Assembly: GCA_014879735.1 (NCBI GenBank)
Contig: JACSRN010000132.1
Span: 1-64,000, forward strand
DNA: 64,000 nucleotides
Direction of reading: 5' to 3'
From: Paracoccaceae bacterium
GTDB lineage: Bacteria; Pseudomonadota; Alphaproteobacteria; Rhodobacterales; Rhodobacteraceae
The position numbers and the translations under genes are program-made. Under the pieces are notes generated by a model. It was given only the letters and a program-made list of their open reading frames with translations, searched no databases and was not told the origin of the DNA. Within the stretch, counting starts at the first letter, position 1. Each line of letters begins with the position of its first letter. Shown piece by piece: positions 26,479 through 36,074 of the stretch.

Positions 26479-27243
26479 CTACTCTGCGGTCCATCCGCCA
26501 TCGACCATCAGCGCACTTCCCGTAACCATGGCGGAGGCGTCGGAGGCGAGAAAGATGACGGGACCCATGATGTCCTCGATCTCGCCGACGCGGCCAAGCT
26601 TGATCTTCGACAGGATCCAGCTGCGCCGGGCGTGGTCGCGCAGGGTTTGCTCACCCAAGGGAGTACGGATGAAGGTAGGGCAGAGCGTGTTGACGCGGAT
26701 GCCCTTTGACCCCCATTCGATCGCCATCGCCTTGGTCATGCCCTCCAAGGCATGTTTGCTGGCGCAATAGACCGCACGGTCCGGGCCGCCGACATGCCCC
26801 ATCTGCGACGAGATGTTGATCAGGCTGCCCGGCTTTCCCGCCGCCGCCAGCCCGCGCGCCACCTCGCGCGTCAGGAAATAGGCGGCGCGCAGGTTCAGCG
26901 CCATCACGGCGTCATAGTCGGCAGATGTGGTCTCCAGCGCCGGCGCATGCCGCGCCAGCCCGGCCGAATTCACCAGCACGTCGAACGGCCCGCTTGCCGC
27001 AACTGCCGCAGCCGTTCTCGCCAGGTCGGTGATGTCGAGCGCCATCGCCTCGGCGCGCCCGCCTGCCGCCCGGATCGCGTCACGGGCGGCCATCAGTTCT
27101 TCGTCCCGCCTGGCGACCAGCCAGACCTCGGCCCCGGCTTCGGCCAGCGCGGCCGCCGCCGCAAGACCGATGCCCGAAGAAGCCCCGGTGACAAGTGCAC
27201 GGCGACCGTCCAGCCGGAACGACGGCGATTGTGGCAGCCTCAT
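26479..27243 (-). CDS. Short-chain dehydrogenase/reductase
   Basis: This is a 254-residue classical SDR. The cofactor motif TGASSGIG is at about residue 19 and NSAG at about 91. The catalytic Ser is in NISSQMGHVGG, with YCASK giving Tyr and Lys (about 157-161). The arginines in VWLVARRDE at the end of the second strand suggest NADP preference. It is the second gene after the histidinol-dehydrogenase-like gene, five bases apart, with GGAG eight bases before its ATG. It probably interconverts a hydroxyl and ketone of the same substrate. It ends six bases from the convergent LacI gene. Confidence 0.9.
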   Translation of the reverse strand: MRLPQSPSFRLDGRRALVTGASSGIGLAAAAALAEAGAEVWLVARRDEELMAARDAIRAAGGRAEAMALDITDLARTAAAVAASGPFDVLVNSAGLARHAPALETTSADYDAVMALNLRAAYFLTREVARGLAAAGKPGSLINISSQMGHVGGPDRAVYCASKHALEGMTKAMAIEWGSKGIRVNTLCPTFIRTPLGEQTLRDHARRSWILSKIKLGRVGEIEDIMGPVIFLASDASAMVTGSALMVDGGWTAE

Positions 27244-27248
27244 GCCCG

Positions 27249-28559
27249 CTACTCCGCCGCCATGCCATAACCGACATCACGATGCCCATAGCGGCGGACG
27301 CGGAGGTTGCATTGTTCGGCATGGCCGACGAAACCTTCCAGCATGCACAGCCGGCTGCCATAGGCGCCGACCAGCGCCGCCGCATTGTCGGTATCGATAC
27401 GCTGGTAGGAATGGGTCTTCAGGAACTTGCCGACCCAAAGCCCGCCGGTATAGCGCCCGGCCTTGCGGGTCGGCAACGTGTGGTTGGTGCCGATCACCTT
27501 GTCGCCATTGGCGACATTGGTGCGCGGCCCAAGGAACAATGCGCCATAGCTGTTCATGTTCTCAAGGAACCAGCCGTCGCGGTCGGTCATCACCTGAACA
27601 TGTTCCGAGGCGATGGTGTTGGCCTGCTCCAGCATCTCGTCATAGCTGTCGCACAGGATGACCTCGCCATAGTCGCGCCAGCTTGCCGCGGCGGTTTCGG
27701 CGGTGGGAAGTATTGTCAGCAAGCGGTCGATTTCGGCCATGGTGGCCTCGGCAAGGCGGCGGCTGTTGGTGATCAGGATGGCGGGCGAGTTGTAACCATG
27801 CTCGGCCTGGCCCAGAAGATCCGTCGCGCATAGTTCGGCATCCACCGTCTCATCCGCAATCACCATGGTTTCTGTCGGACCGGCAAACAGGTCGATCCCC
27901 ACCCGGCCGTAAAGCTGGCGCTTGGCCTCGGCGACATAGGCATTGCCCGGACCGACCAGCATGTCGACCGGCTTGATCGTTTCGGTGCCGATGGCCATGG
28001 CGCCCACCGCCTGCATCCCGCCCAGCACATAGATCTCATGCGCGCCGCCCATATGCATCGCGGCCACGATCGCGGAGTGCGGGGCGCCCTTGACGGGTGG
28101 CGCCGAGGCCACGATGCGCGGAACTCCGGCTACATTGGCTGTCAGTACCGACATATGCGCCGAGGCGACCATGGGAAACTTGCCGCCGGGCACATAGCAG
28201 CCCACCGACTGCACCGGAATGTTGCGGTGGCCCAGAAAGACGCCGGGCAGGGTTTCCACCTCGATATCGGTCATGCTGGCACGTTGCGCCTCCGCAAAGC
28301 GGCGGATCTGGTCTTGGGCAAAGCGGATGTCTTCCATGTCGCGCAAGCTGACCTGCTGCATCGCGGCCTCGATCTCGCTGGCAGTCAGGCGGAATGAGGG
28401 CGGATCATATTTGTCGAACCGCAGCGAAAGATCACGCACCGCTGCATCGCCCCGCAGTTCGATATCCTTGAGCACATCCTCAACCACCACCCGAACCCGC
28501 GCATCATCTTCTGCACGAGCGGCTTCCGGCCGGCCAACCTTCAGATTGCTAATCGACAT
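27249..28559 (-). CDS. Histidinol-dehydrogenase-family enzyme, possibly sulfopropanediol dehydrogenase (HpsN-like)
   Basis: This is a 436-residue, zinc-dependent HisD-fold dehydrogenase that would oxidise a primary alcohol to an acid in two NAD steps. Zinc and catalytic residues appear in [16 protein letters not shown] (Gln, His; about 255), ASEHVQVMT (about 322) and [23 protein letters not shown] (about 360). The setting is catabolic, with no his genes, and an SDR follows directly, as in HpsN systems that degrade 2,3-dihydroxypropane-1-sulfonate. Other polyol acids are equally possible. The start is the ATG at 28559 because GGGAGG lies six bases before it; the ATG at 28565 abuts that site. 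Confidence 0.82.
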   Translation of the reverse strand: MSISNLKVGRPEAARAEDDARVRVVVEDVLKDIELRGDAAVRDLSLRFDKYDPPSFRLTASEIEAAMQQVSLRDMEDIRFAQDQIRRFAEAQRASMTDIEVETLPGVFLGHRNIPVQSVGCYVPGGKFPMVASAHMSVLTANVAGVPRIVASAPPVKGAPHSAIVAAMHMGGAHEIYVLGGMQAVGAMAIGTETIKPVDMLVGPGNAYVAEAKRQLYGRVGIDLFAGPTETMVIADETVDAELCATDLLGQAEHGYNSPAILITNSRRLAEATMAEIDRLLTILPTAETAAASWRDYGEVILCDSYDEMLEQANTIASEHVQVMTDRDGWFLENMNSYGALFLGPRTNVANGDKVIGTNHTLPTRKAGRYTGGLWVGKFLKTHSYQRIDTDNAAALVGAYGSRLCMLEGFVGHAEQCNLRVRRYGHRDVGYGMAAE

Positions 28560-28579
28560 GCGCATCCTCCCTTTTCCAG

Positions 28580-28657
28580 TCGGGATCTACTGTGCTAGTC
28601 CCGATTCAAGCAAGTTTTCAATACCGTGGTGAAATTCTTTCAAGGATCGCGATGAAA
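28580..28657. promoter_or_regulatory. Divergent control region with three inverted repeats
   Basis: Between the HisD-like gene and LacI regulator 2 lie TCGGGA-N13-TCCCGA (28580-28604), TTTCA-N9-TGAAA (28616-28634) and TTTCA-N10-TGAAA (28638-28657); the last overlaps the LacI start codon. They could be operators for that regulator. None has the classic LacI centre, so this is tentative. Confidence 0.35.
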
Positions 28658-29632
28658 CCCACCGCAAAACAGGTCGCCCATGCCGCTGGCGTGTCGCTCT
28701 CGGCGGTCTCGCGCGCTTTCGCACCTGACGGATCGCTCGACCCCGACAAGAAGAAGCGCATTCTCGCCCTGGCCCATGCCATGGGCTATGTCAGCCCGGC
28801 GCGCCGCACGGCAGAGGCGATTGCACGCAATACCATCACCCTTGTGACCGGCGATCTGCTCAACCCCTTCTATCCCATGGTGCTGGACATGCTGGCGCGG
28901 CAGTTGCAGGCCGTCGGCCGGCAATTGCTCGTCTATGCCTTGCCCGGCGGGGTTGGCGTGGACGCGGTTACGGATCAGATTCTAGCTGCCCGGCCTTCGG
29001 GAATCATTGTCACCTCGGCACAGCTTACCTCGCGCATGACGCGCGCCTGCCACCAGCATCGCATCCGGGTCGTGCTGATGAACCGCATCCAGCGCGATAT
29101 CCGCATTCCCGCTGTAACCTGCGACAATTATGGCGGGGGTCGGGATGCCGCAGCGCTGCTGCTGTCCCGTGGCCGACAGCGGATCGGTTTTGTGGCTGGC
29201 CTGGCCGACACCTCGACCCACACCGAGCGCGCGCGCGGATTTCGGGACATGCTGAACGAGGCTGGTCAAAGCCCCTATCTCCAGGCGGACGGCGCGTTCA
29301 GCTATCAGGCCGCACATACGGCGGTTTCCGAGATGATCGCCGGGCAGCGCCAGCCCGATGCCCTGTTCTGTTGCAACGACATCATGGCCCTTGGCGCCAT
29401 CGATGCCGTAAAGGCGCGCGGAATGCGCCCGGGCGAAGATATTGCCATTGTCGGCTTTGACGATATTCCCATGGCCGCCTGGGGGGCATATCGGCTGTCG
29501 ACAATCCGGCAACCCGTCGAGACCATGGTGCGTGAAACGGTCAACCTTCTGCTTGACGAGGCAGACACCCCACCGGAGGAGGGCGGGCTGCGGATCGTAC
29601 CGGGCAAACTGATCATCCGCGCCAGCGCCTGA
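28652..29632 (+). CDS. LacI family transcriptional regulator 2
   Basis: The 326-residue protein starts with the helix-turn-helix TAKQVAHAAGVSLSAVSRAF (about 4-23), then the hinge region AMGYVSPARRTAEAIARN and a sugar-binding-like sensor domain. The effector-site segment is GFDDIPMAAWGAYRLSTIRQP, nearly the same as in LacI regulator 1 (GFDDIPMAAWPTYSL), so the two are paralogues that may sense related ligands. AAGGA lies five bases before the ATG at 28652. It is divergent from the HisD-like/SDR operon and is its likely regulator. Confidence 0.9.
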   Translation: MKPTAKQVAHAAGVSLSAVSRAFAPDGSLDPDKKKRILALAHAMGYVSPARRTAEAIARNTITLVTGDLLNPFYPMVLDMLARQLQAVGRQLLVYALPGGVGVDAVTDQILAARPSGIIVTSAQLTSRMTRACHQHRIRVVLMNRIQRDIRIPAVTCDNYGGGRDAAALLLSRGRQRIGFVAGLADTSTHTERARGFRDMLNEAGQSPYLQADGAFSYQAAHTAVSEMIAGQRQPDALFCCNDIMALGAIDAVKARGMRPGEDIAIVGFDDIPMAAWGAYRLSTIRQPVETMVRETVNLLLDEADTPPEEGGLRIVPGKLIIRASA

Positions 29633-29735
29633 TCCGCGTCAGGCGGCATCCGCACCGTCGGACATGGGCGATGCCATGTCCATGCGCCATTTCTTCGGAT
29701 CGCAACGCGCCCGATGGATGTCATCTTCTGCCGCG

Positions 29736-29756
29736 GCCCCCCGGGCCCCGGGGGGC
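29736..29756. terminator. GC-only inverted repeat between convergent genes
   Basis: GCCCCCC-GGGCCCC-GGGGGGC forms a 7-bp stem in the 234-base gap between the ends of LacI regulator 2 and the RND gene. Position suggests shared termination. The stem has no T-run on either side, so it is only terminator-like. Confidence 0.4.
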
Positions 29757-29866
29757 ATCGACCTCACTCAATCGCTGTCCGGAAATCATGCTGAATGCGT
29801 GGCAGGATCGTCCTGCAGCCGGCCCTGCGCCAGACTGGCCGCGCCCATGAATGATTGCCCGGTGGC

Positions 29867-32800
29867 TCAAATGGCCCTGTCACCAGGTTCATCGGCCGGT
29901 GCAACGCAGAAGACGGCGCAGTACAGCGCGGGGGCGAACAGCAGCGTGATCAGCGTGCCGGCGATGATGCCACCCATCATCGCGAATGCCATCGGACCCC
30001 AGAATACCTGCCGCGAGATCGGGATCAGCGCCAGGCTGGCCGCCGCTGCCGTCAAGAGGATCGGCCGGGCACGGCTGTCTGACGCCTCGAACACCGCATC
30101 CCATCTTGAGCGGCCGTGCTCGATCAGCACCTGAATTTCATGCACAAGGATGATCGAGTTGCGGATCAGGATGCCGACCAGCGCCAGCACTCCCAAAATG
30201 GCGACGAACCCCAGGGGCGCACCGCTGGCCAGCAAGGCGCCGACCACGCCGATCAGCCCCAGCGGCGCTACGGCGAGGACAATGAACATCAGCCGGAAGC
30301 CCTGCATCTGGACCATGACCAGCAGCATGATGGCCAGGATCATGACCGGAACCACGGCAATGATCGGCGCCTGGCTTTCGCCGCTGGTTTCATCGGCACC
30401 GCCGGCCACGATGGCATAGCCGGCCGGCAGGTCGGCGCGGATCGCGTCGATCCCCGATGCCAGCGCGCGGGTGATGGTGGCGGGGGTGTCCTTGCCGGCG
30501 ACCGCCGCCTTGACGGTGATCGTCGCCACGCGGTCGCGTCGGTGCAGAAGAGGGGGCTCCAGATCCCACTGGATCGTCGCAAAGGCGCTGATCGGGATCG
30601 GAATGCCGGTCGGGCTGCCGAATTGCAGCGATTGCAGCGCCGCGATGGAGGAACGGTCTTCCTTGCGACCCACGGCCACCACGTCGACCAGCGTCTTGCC
30701 ATCAGCCAGTTCGGTGATCGTCGCGCCATCGAACAGCGTATACAGGCTTTGTGCCACGTCGCGTTGGGTCAGCCCCAAGTGGCGCAATTGCTCCTGATCC
30801 AGCACCACGCGGGCGACGCGGTAAGGTTCGCCCTGGTCGATGGTAATCGCTTCAAGCCGGTCATCCTGGCTAAGGACAGCGGCAATGTCGCGCGCGCGTG
30901 CCAGCAGCAGGTCGGGGTCGGCACCGCTGACGCGATACTGCACCGGCTTGCCCACCGGCGGCCCCAGTTCCAGCGACTTGGCAAAAAGTTCGATCCCGGC
31001 AAGGCCGTCGCCATAGGCCTTGATCGCGGCCCGCAGGCTTTCACGCGCCTCGATGCTGTCGGTCATCACCACGACCTGCCCCATATAGGGCGCGGGTGTG
31101 GGCGCATCCAGCGCCAGGAGGAAGCGCGGGGCCGAGCGGCCGACATAGGTGGACCAGAACACCGGCTCTTCCCGGCCATCCAGCCAAAGCTCAAGCTCGC
31201 GGATGGCCGCATCGGTGGCGGTGATGTTCGAGTTCTGCCGCAGGTTCACGTCGATCAGCAGTTCCGGCCGGTCGGAGGATGGGAAGAACTGCTGCTGCAC
31301 ATAGCCCATGCCAAAGACCGACAGCGCGAACAGGCCCACCGTCAGCGCAATGGTCGCCCATTTGAACCGCATCGCCGCCTTGAGGCTGCGCCGGAACGTC
31401 CGCCGCAGCCGGCTCGGCTCGGCCGAGTGATGCTTCAGCTTGGCCGGCAGCACGGTCACGCCCAGCAGCGGCGTAAACAGCACCGCCACCAGCCAGGACA
31501 GCACCAGCGAGACCGCGATCACATAGAACAGCGACTGGGTATATTCCCCCGCCATCGAGTTGTTGAAGCCGATGGGAATGAAGCCCGCCACCGTGACCAG
31601 CGTGCCCGACAGCATCGGAAAGGCAATCGAGGTCCAGGCATAGGAGGCGGCCTTGCCCAGGCTTTCCCCCATCTCCAGCCGGGAAATCATGGTTTCGATG
31701 GCGATCATCGCATCATCGACCAGCAGTCCCAGCGCAATGATCAGCGCACCCAGCGAGATGCGCTGCAGCGTGATGCCCATCTGGTCCATGATGACAAAAG
31801 TCAGCGCCAGCGTCAGCGGGATGGCCATCGTCACCACCAGGCCGGCGCGAATGCCCAGCGACACGAAAGACACCACAAGCACGATGATCACGGCCTCGAT
31901 CAGCGCCCGGATGAAGTGGTTGACCGATTCCTCCACCACATGCGGCTGGTCGGCAACCTTGTGCAGGTCGATGCCGATGGGCAGGCGGGTCTCGACCCCG
32001 GCCATCATCCCGTCAAGCTCGGCGCCGAATTCCAGGATATTGGCGCCTTCGCGCATGCCGACGATCAGGGCGATGGCATCCTTGCCGTCATAGCGGAACA
32101 GGGTGGTCGGCGGGTCGGCATAACCCTCTGTCACCGTCGCCACATCGGCCAGGGTGAAATAGGCATCCCCCACGCGCAGCGGCGCACGGGCCAGTTCCTC
32201 GGCGGTGGCAAAGCGGCCGCTGACGCGGACGGCGATCTGTTCATCGGCCGTGCGGATTACGCCGGAAGACACGATGGCATTCTGCGCCGTCAGCGTATCA
32301 AGGACCGAGGCCCGGTCCAGCCCCAGTGCCGCCAGCCGCCGGGTGGAAAACTCGATATGGATCTGGCGGTCGCGGGTGCCGACAAGGTCAACCTTGCCGG
32401 CGTCCTTCAGCGTCATCACCAGATCGCGCACATCCTCAACCTTGTCGCGCATTTCCTGCGGGGAAAAGCCGTCGCTGGTGAAGGCATAGACATTGCCGTA
32501 GACATCGCCAAAATTGTCGTTGAACTGGAAGCCTGCGAATTCGCTGGGAAATTCGCCGCGGATATCGGCCATCATGTTGCGGATGCGCAGCCAGGTCTGG
32601 CGCACCGCATCACCGCGCACGGTTGCCTCAAGCTCGACATTCACCACAGCGCGGCCGGGGAAGGATTCCGACCGGGTGGATTTCAGCGAATCCAACTCCA
32701 TCAGCTTGTGTTCGATGCGCCGCGTCACCTGATCTTCGGTTTCCTGCGCGGTGGCACCGGGCAAGGCCGCACTGATCACCATCTGCTTGATGGTGAAGGC

Positions 32801-32923
32801 GGGGTCTTCCTCGCGCCCGAGGTTGAAATAGGCCAGGCCGCCGGCGATGATCGAGATGATGATCAGGAACCAGACGAAGGATCGGTGGTGCAATGCCCAG
32901 TCCGACAGGTTGAAGCCCTTCAA
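29867..32923 (-). CDS. RND family efflux permease (AcrB/MMPL-like, HAE-type)
   Basis: This 1018-residue inner-membrane pump expels drugs or metabolites using the proton gradient. It has twelve helices: one at the N-terminus, a periplasmic domain (about 35-335), helices 2-6, a hinge, helix 7, a second periplasmic domain and helices 8-12. The proton-relay aspartates are in GLLVDDAMIAIETM of helix 4. The start is an unusual TTG at 32923, with AAAGGA upstream and overlapping the adaptor gene stop by four bases. No outer-membrane factor is encoded beside it, so it must borrow a TolC-like channel. Confidence 0.93.
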   Translation of the reverse strand: MKGFNLSDWALHHRSFVWFLIIISIIAGGLAYFNLGREEDPAFTIKQMVISAALPGATAQETEDQVTRRIEHKLMELDSLKSTRSESFPGRAVVNVELEATVRGDAVRQTWLRIRNMMADIRGEFPSEFAGFQFNDNFGDVYGNVYAFTSDGFSPQEMRDKVEDVRDLVMTLKDAGKVDLVGTRDRQIHIEFSTRRLAALGLDRASVLDTLTAQNAIVSSGVIRTADEQIAVRVSGRFATAEELARAPLRVGDAYFTLADVATVTEGYADPPTTLFRYDGKDAIALIVGMREGANILEFGAELDGMMAGVETRLPIGIDLHKVADQPHVVEESVNHFIRALIEAVIIVLVVSFVSLGIRAGLVVTMAIPLTLALTFVIMDQMGITLQRISLGALIIALGLLVDDAMIAIETMISRLEMGESLGKAASYAWTSIAFPMLSGTLVTVAGFIPIGFNNSMAGEYTQSLFYVIAVSLVLSWLVAVLFTPLLGVTVLPAKLKHHSAEPSRLRRTFRRSLKAAMRFKWATIALTVGLFALSVFGMGYVQQQFFPSSDRPELLIDVNLRQNSNITATDAAIRELELWLDGREEPVFWSTYVGRSAPRFLLALDAPTPAPYMGQVVVMTDSIEARESLRAAIKAYGDGLAGIELFAKSLELGPPVGKPVQYRVSGADPDLLLARARDIAAVLSQDDRLEAITIDQGEPYRVARVVLDQEQLRHLGLTQRDVAQSLYTLFDGATITELADGKTLVDVVAVGRKEDRSSIAALQSLQFGSPTGIPIPISAFATIQWDLEPPLLHRRDRVATITVKAAVAGKDTPATITRALASGIDAIRADLPAGYAIVAGGADETSGESQAPIIAVVPVMILAIMLLVMVQMQGFRLMFIVLAVAPLGLIGVVGALLASGAPLGFVAILGVLALVGILIRNSIILVHEIQVLIEHGRSRWDAVFEASDSRARPILLTAAAASLALIPISRQVFWGPMAFAMMGGIIAGTLITLLFAPALYCAVFCVAPADEPGDRAI

Positions 32924-33984
32924 GATGCGATCCTTTCGCCCACAACCTGCCCTTCGCTGACCGAATTGATGCCGCGCACCAGCACCTCGTCGCCCATGTT
33001 CAACCCCGATGTCACCACCTGACGGCCACCGATGTCCTCGCCCAGCGTCACGGCGACCTTCTCGATCTTGCGCCCGGCCCCAACCCGCCAGACCGTGCCA
33101 TCGGCCATGATCGCCGAATGCGGCAGCGTCAGGACCGGGTTCTCCGCCTGCCGTTCCACCGCCACCCGCACCAGAGAGCCCAAGCGCAGCCCGCTGCCCG
33201 CGGCCAGGGTGATGCGCAGGCGATGGGTGCGCGAGGCGGCATTGGCAACCGGCTCGATCAGCCGCAGCGTACCGGCGAAGTCCGTCGCCTCCTGTCCGTC
33301 CCGGCGGCGGATCACAAAGCTGGTCCCCGGCTCCAGATAGGCGGCAAGCTGCGCGGGCACGTCGATCACGGCTTCAAGGCCGGAATCGGTGGCAAGGGTG
33401 ATGACCGGCGATCCGGCGGAAACCACGCTGCCCGGCTCGGCCTGCGTGGCCACCACCACGCCGTCGGCAGGGACAAGAAGCGTGCCGTTGCTGGCCGCAT
33501 CATACGCCCGCGCCAGATCAGCCTCGGCGGCGGTAACGGCGGCGGCGGTGGCATCGCGGCCGGCGGTGGCCTGTTCCAGTTGCGCCGCGGTGGCCACATT
33601 GCGCCGGACGAGTTCTTCGATACGCGCATGGGTTTCCCGTGCCAGATCGGCCTCGGCCCTGGCCGCACGCAGCTTGGCCTCGGCAGCATCGACATCGGCA
33701 TTCAACGCAATCCGGTCAAGCGTGGCAATCACATCGCCGGCCTTGACCACATCGCCGACATCGACAGGCCGGGTTTCGATCCGTCCTGCCGCCAGAAAGC
33801 CTAGCGCGGTTTCCACCTGCGGCATGATCGTTCCGGGAAAGTCGCGCAGTCGCGTCGCCTCGCCGGCGATGATCTCGGTCACGACCGGGCGCGGCGCCGC
33901 GGTCTCGCCAGGGGGTGCGGGGTCTTCGGCAACAGTGACCTGTGCCAGCATCACCAGAATTGCAGCCAGAAAGAGCGGCTTCAT
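32920..33984 (-). CDS. RND efflux periplasmic adaptor (membrane fusion protein) 1
   Basis: The 354-residue HlyD/AcrA-type adaptor links the pump to an outer-membrane channel. A signal peptide (LFLAAILVMLAQVTVAEDP) is at the start. A lipoyl half follows (GRIETRPVDVGDVVKAGDVIATLD), then an Ala-rich helical hairpin (about 95-160), the second lipoyl half (LVPADGVVVATQAEPGSVVSAG), a barrel and a membrane-proximal domain. It has no lipobox cysteine. Its ATG overlaps the stop of adaptor 2 (ATGA) and its stop overlaps the pump start. Confidence 0.92.
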   Translation of the reverse strand: MKPLFLAAILVMLAQVTVAEDPAPPGETAAPRPVVTEIIAGEATRLRDFPGTIMPQVETALGFLAAGRIETRPVDVGDVVKAGDVIATLDRIALNADVDAAEAKLRAARAEADLARETHARIEELVRRNVATAAQLEQATAGRDATAAAVTAAEADLARAYDAASNGTLLVPADGVVVATQAEPGSVVSAGSPVITLATDSGLEAVIDVPAQLAAYLEPGTSFVIRRRDGQEATDFAGTLRLIEPVANAASRTHRLRITLAAGSGLRLGSLVRVAVERQAENPVLTLPHSAIMADGTVWRVGAGRKIEKVAVTLGEDIGGRQVVTSGLNMGDEVLVRGINSVSEGQVVGERIAS

Positions 33985-35075
33985 TGACCTTCCCCAACTG
34001 CCCGGACAATGCGGCCGGGGTACAGCAGCTGCGACCCCGCCGCCACGACCAGATCACCATCCTTCAGCCCGGCGGCGATATCCACCATCGCCGAGGTATA
34101 GCGCGTGACCTCAACCTCGGTCAGGGCCACGGCCCCGCTGGCCGGATCGACAGTCCAGACCGCGGGGTTCGCGCCGCCCGCCACCAGCGCCGACCATGGC
34201 ACAGCGAAAGCCGGTTCGGTCTCGACCGTGACATGGCTTGTCACCGGCTCGCCCAGTCCCGGCTCGCCCGACCCCGGCTCAAGCCGCGCCTTGACGGCAA
34301 CGGTCCCGGTCCGGATATCGGCCAGCGGCGAGATTTCCGACACCACCGCCACCATTCTGCGCCCCGGCTCATTGATCGGGATCAAAGTCACCCGGTCGCC
34401 AAGCAGGCTGTCCAGCAACCTGTGGTTTGGCGCATAGAATACCGCCTCGCGCTGCTTTTCCGGTGCGAGGGTCAGCACCGGCTGCCCCGCGCCAATCACC
34501 TGGCCCGGCTCGGCGCTGCGCTCTGTCACAATCCCGTCGAAGGGGGCGGTGATCTCCGTATCCGCCACCGCCTGCCGCGCCGTCTTCAGCGCCGCCTCGA
34601 CCTGATCCCGCGATGCCATCGCTGCAAGCAGCGCCTCGTCGGCATCCAGCAACTCGGCACGGGTGCTGGCACCGCGGCCCAGAAGTTCGGAGACCCGGTC
34701 CCGCGCCAGCCGGGCCTGTGTCAGGCCGGCTTCGGCGGCAACAAGCTGCGCCAGTGCCGCCTGCAAGGCCGCATTGGGCTGGACATCCTCCACGCTGGCC
34801 AGAACCTGACCGGCCAGGACATTGTCGCCGACATCGACGACAAGGGTGACGATGCGCCCGCCATTGCGAAACGACACTGGCACGGAATGGGTTGCCTCGA
34901 TCGTGCCGGTCAACTCGTAGGTTATTTGTGCGGGTCGCTTTTCAACCGTGACAATCTCGACGGCCAGGATCTGATCGGCGCTGGCCGGCGAGGGCAGAGC
35001 CTGGATGAATATCGGGGCCACAGCCAGCCCGGCAATCTGCAACAAGCGCGCCATGCTTCGGGTCACTTCTGTCAT
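33981..35075 (-). CDS. RND efflux periplasmic adaptor 2
   Basis: This second adaptor, 364 residues, has the same plan: a signal peptide, lipoyl half GGRIVTLVVDVGDNVLAGQVLA, helical hairpin (about 100-165), second half APFDGIVTERSAEPGQVIGAG and a barrel. It is only distantly similar to adaptor 1. I place the start at 35075 (MTEVTRSMARLL) because AAGG precedes it; the ATG at 35105 has none. The stretch CCTAACCAAGGTTGG over that site is a short inverted repeat that could be an operator or block ribosome entry. It is the first gene of the efflux operon. Confidence 0.88.
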   Translation of the reverse strand: MTEVTRSMARLLQIAGLAVAPIFIQALPSPASADQILAVEIVTVEKRPAQITYELTGTIEATHSVPVSFRNGGRIVTLVVDVGDNVLAGQVLASVEDVQPNAALQAALAQLVAAEAGLTQARLARDRVSELLGRGASTRAELLDADEALLAAMASRDQVEAALKTARQAVADTEITAPFDGIVTERSAEPGQVIGAGQPVLTLAPEKQREAVFYAPNHRLLDSLLGDRVTLIPINEPGRRMVAVVSEISPLADIRTGTVAVKARLEPGSGEPGLGEPVTSHVTVETEPAFAVPWSALVAGGANPAVWTVDPASGAVALTEVEVTRYTSAMVDIAAGLKDGDLVVAAGSQLLYPGRIVRAVGEGQ

Positions 35076-35345
35076 CCAACCTTGGTTAGGAGAGGGAAAA
35101 TGCATTGAACACGGTGCGTTGCCTGCATGCGATGGTGATCATTCACGGCCACGATTCTGTCAATGCCCACAGAACAGGGCCAAAGTCTCGCCCCCCAAGG
35201 CCGGGACCAGGGGCCATTCGGCCGAGCGGTCCGCAAGGCGGACAAGGCCGGGGCCGACGCCGCAGGGACAATCCAGTCCCTCAAGCAGATTGACGAATCC
35301 TGACCCCGGACCACAGGGCGCTCCACGGCAGGCCGGCCGGCAGGT

Positions 35346-36074
35346 TCAGCCAGGTCGGAACCCGGCCTCGGCGATCAGCCGGTTCGAGGTGCCTTCGATA
35401 TCGGCTTCCAGCCGGGCCATGAATTCAGGCACCGGCAGGCCGGGGGCGATCGGCGGCAGGAACTCTACCACGGCAAGCCCCGGTTTGCGCAGGATACCGC
35501 GCTTGGGCCAGAACACGCCAACATTCGTCGCGGCCGGAACGCAGGGCTGGCCGAGTTGCGCGTAGATCAGCCCCGTGCCCACCTTGTACGGCTTGCTGGT
35601 GCCGGGCGCCACGCGGGTGCCCTGCGGGTAGATCACCAATTGCCCCGGATCCGCGGTGCCGCGGATCACATCCTCCTTCATCTTCGCGATGGCCGCGCCG
35701 CGCTTGCCGCGGTCAACCGGAATGCAGCCGATCTTCAGCGCATACTGACCCAGAAAGGGCGCGTAGATCAGTTCCCGCTTCATGATGAAGCGCGGCCGCG
35801 GCAGGCTGCCGAAGATCATGATGATGTCAAAGAAGCTTTGATGCTTGGCAGCGACGACGACCTCGCCCTGCGGGATCGGCCCGCGCACCTCTGAATGCAG
35901 GCCGCACAGGATGCGGGCGGTAAACCGCACCCAGCGGCAATAGCTATGCGCTGCAAACAGCGCGCCTTCGCGCGAGAACAGCGCCCACGGCGCGAAGGCC
36001 ACGGCCATCACCGCCATGGCAAGATACATCTGCACGACGAAAACCAGCGAAAGCAGCCAGCGAATGACGATCAT
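35346..36074 (-). CDS. plsC: 1-acyl-sn-glycerol-3-phosphate acyltransferase (PlsC family)
   Basis: This 242-residue membrane-bound enzyme adds the second acyl chain to lysophosphatidic acid, giving phosphatidic acid for phospholipids. It has an N-terminal hydrophobic helix (VVQMYLAMAVMAVAFAPW), the catalytic H-x4-D motif in VAAKHQSFFDIIMIF (about 75), the substrate motif FIMKRELIYAPFLG, and YPQGTRVAPG (about 150), a Gln variant of the usual EGTR motif. The ATG overlaps the ftsX stop (ATGA). The ORF extension upstream lies inside ftsX. Many alphaproteobacteria have this ftsE-ftsX-plsC order. Confidence 0.92.
   Translation of the reverse strand: MIVIRWLLSLVFVVQMYLAMAVMAVAFAPWALFSREGALFAAHSYCRWVRFTARILCGLHSEVRGPIPQGEVVVAAKHQSFFDIIMIFGSLPRPRFIMKRELIYAPFLGQYALKIGCIPVDRGKRGAAIAKMKEDVIRGTADPGQLVIYPQGTRVAPGTSKPYKVGTGLIYAQLGQPCVPAATNVGVFWPKRGILRKPGLAVVEFLPPIAPGLPVPEFMARLEADIEGTSNRLIAEAGFRPG

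Noticed and set aside
27249-28559. Biosynthetic histidinol dehydrogenase (hisD)
   Set aside because: No other his genes are near; a LacI regulator and SDR neighbour indicate a catabolic paralogue.
30116-33022. 968-aa plus-strand ORF
   Set aside because: Antisense to the RND pump gene; composition dominated by His, Asp, Gln and Arg with no domain.
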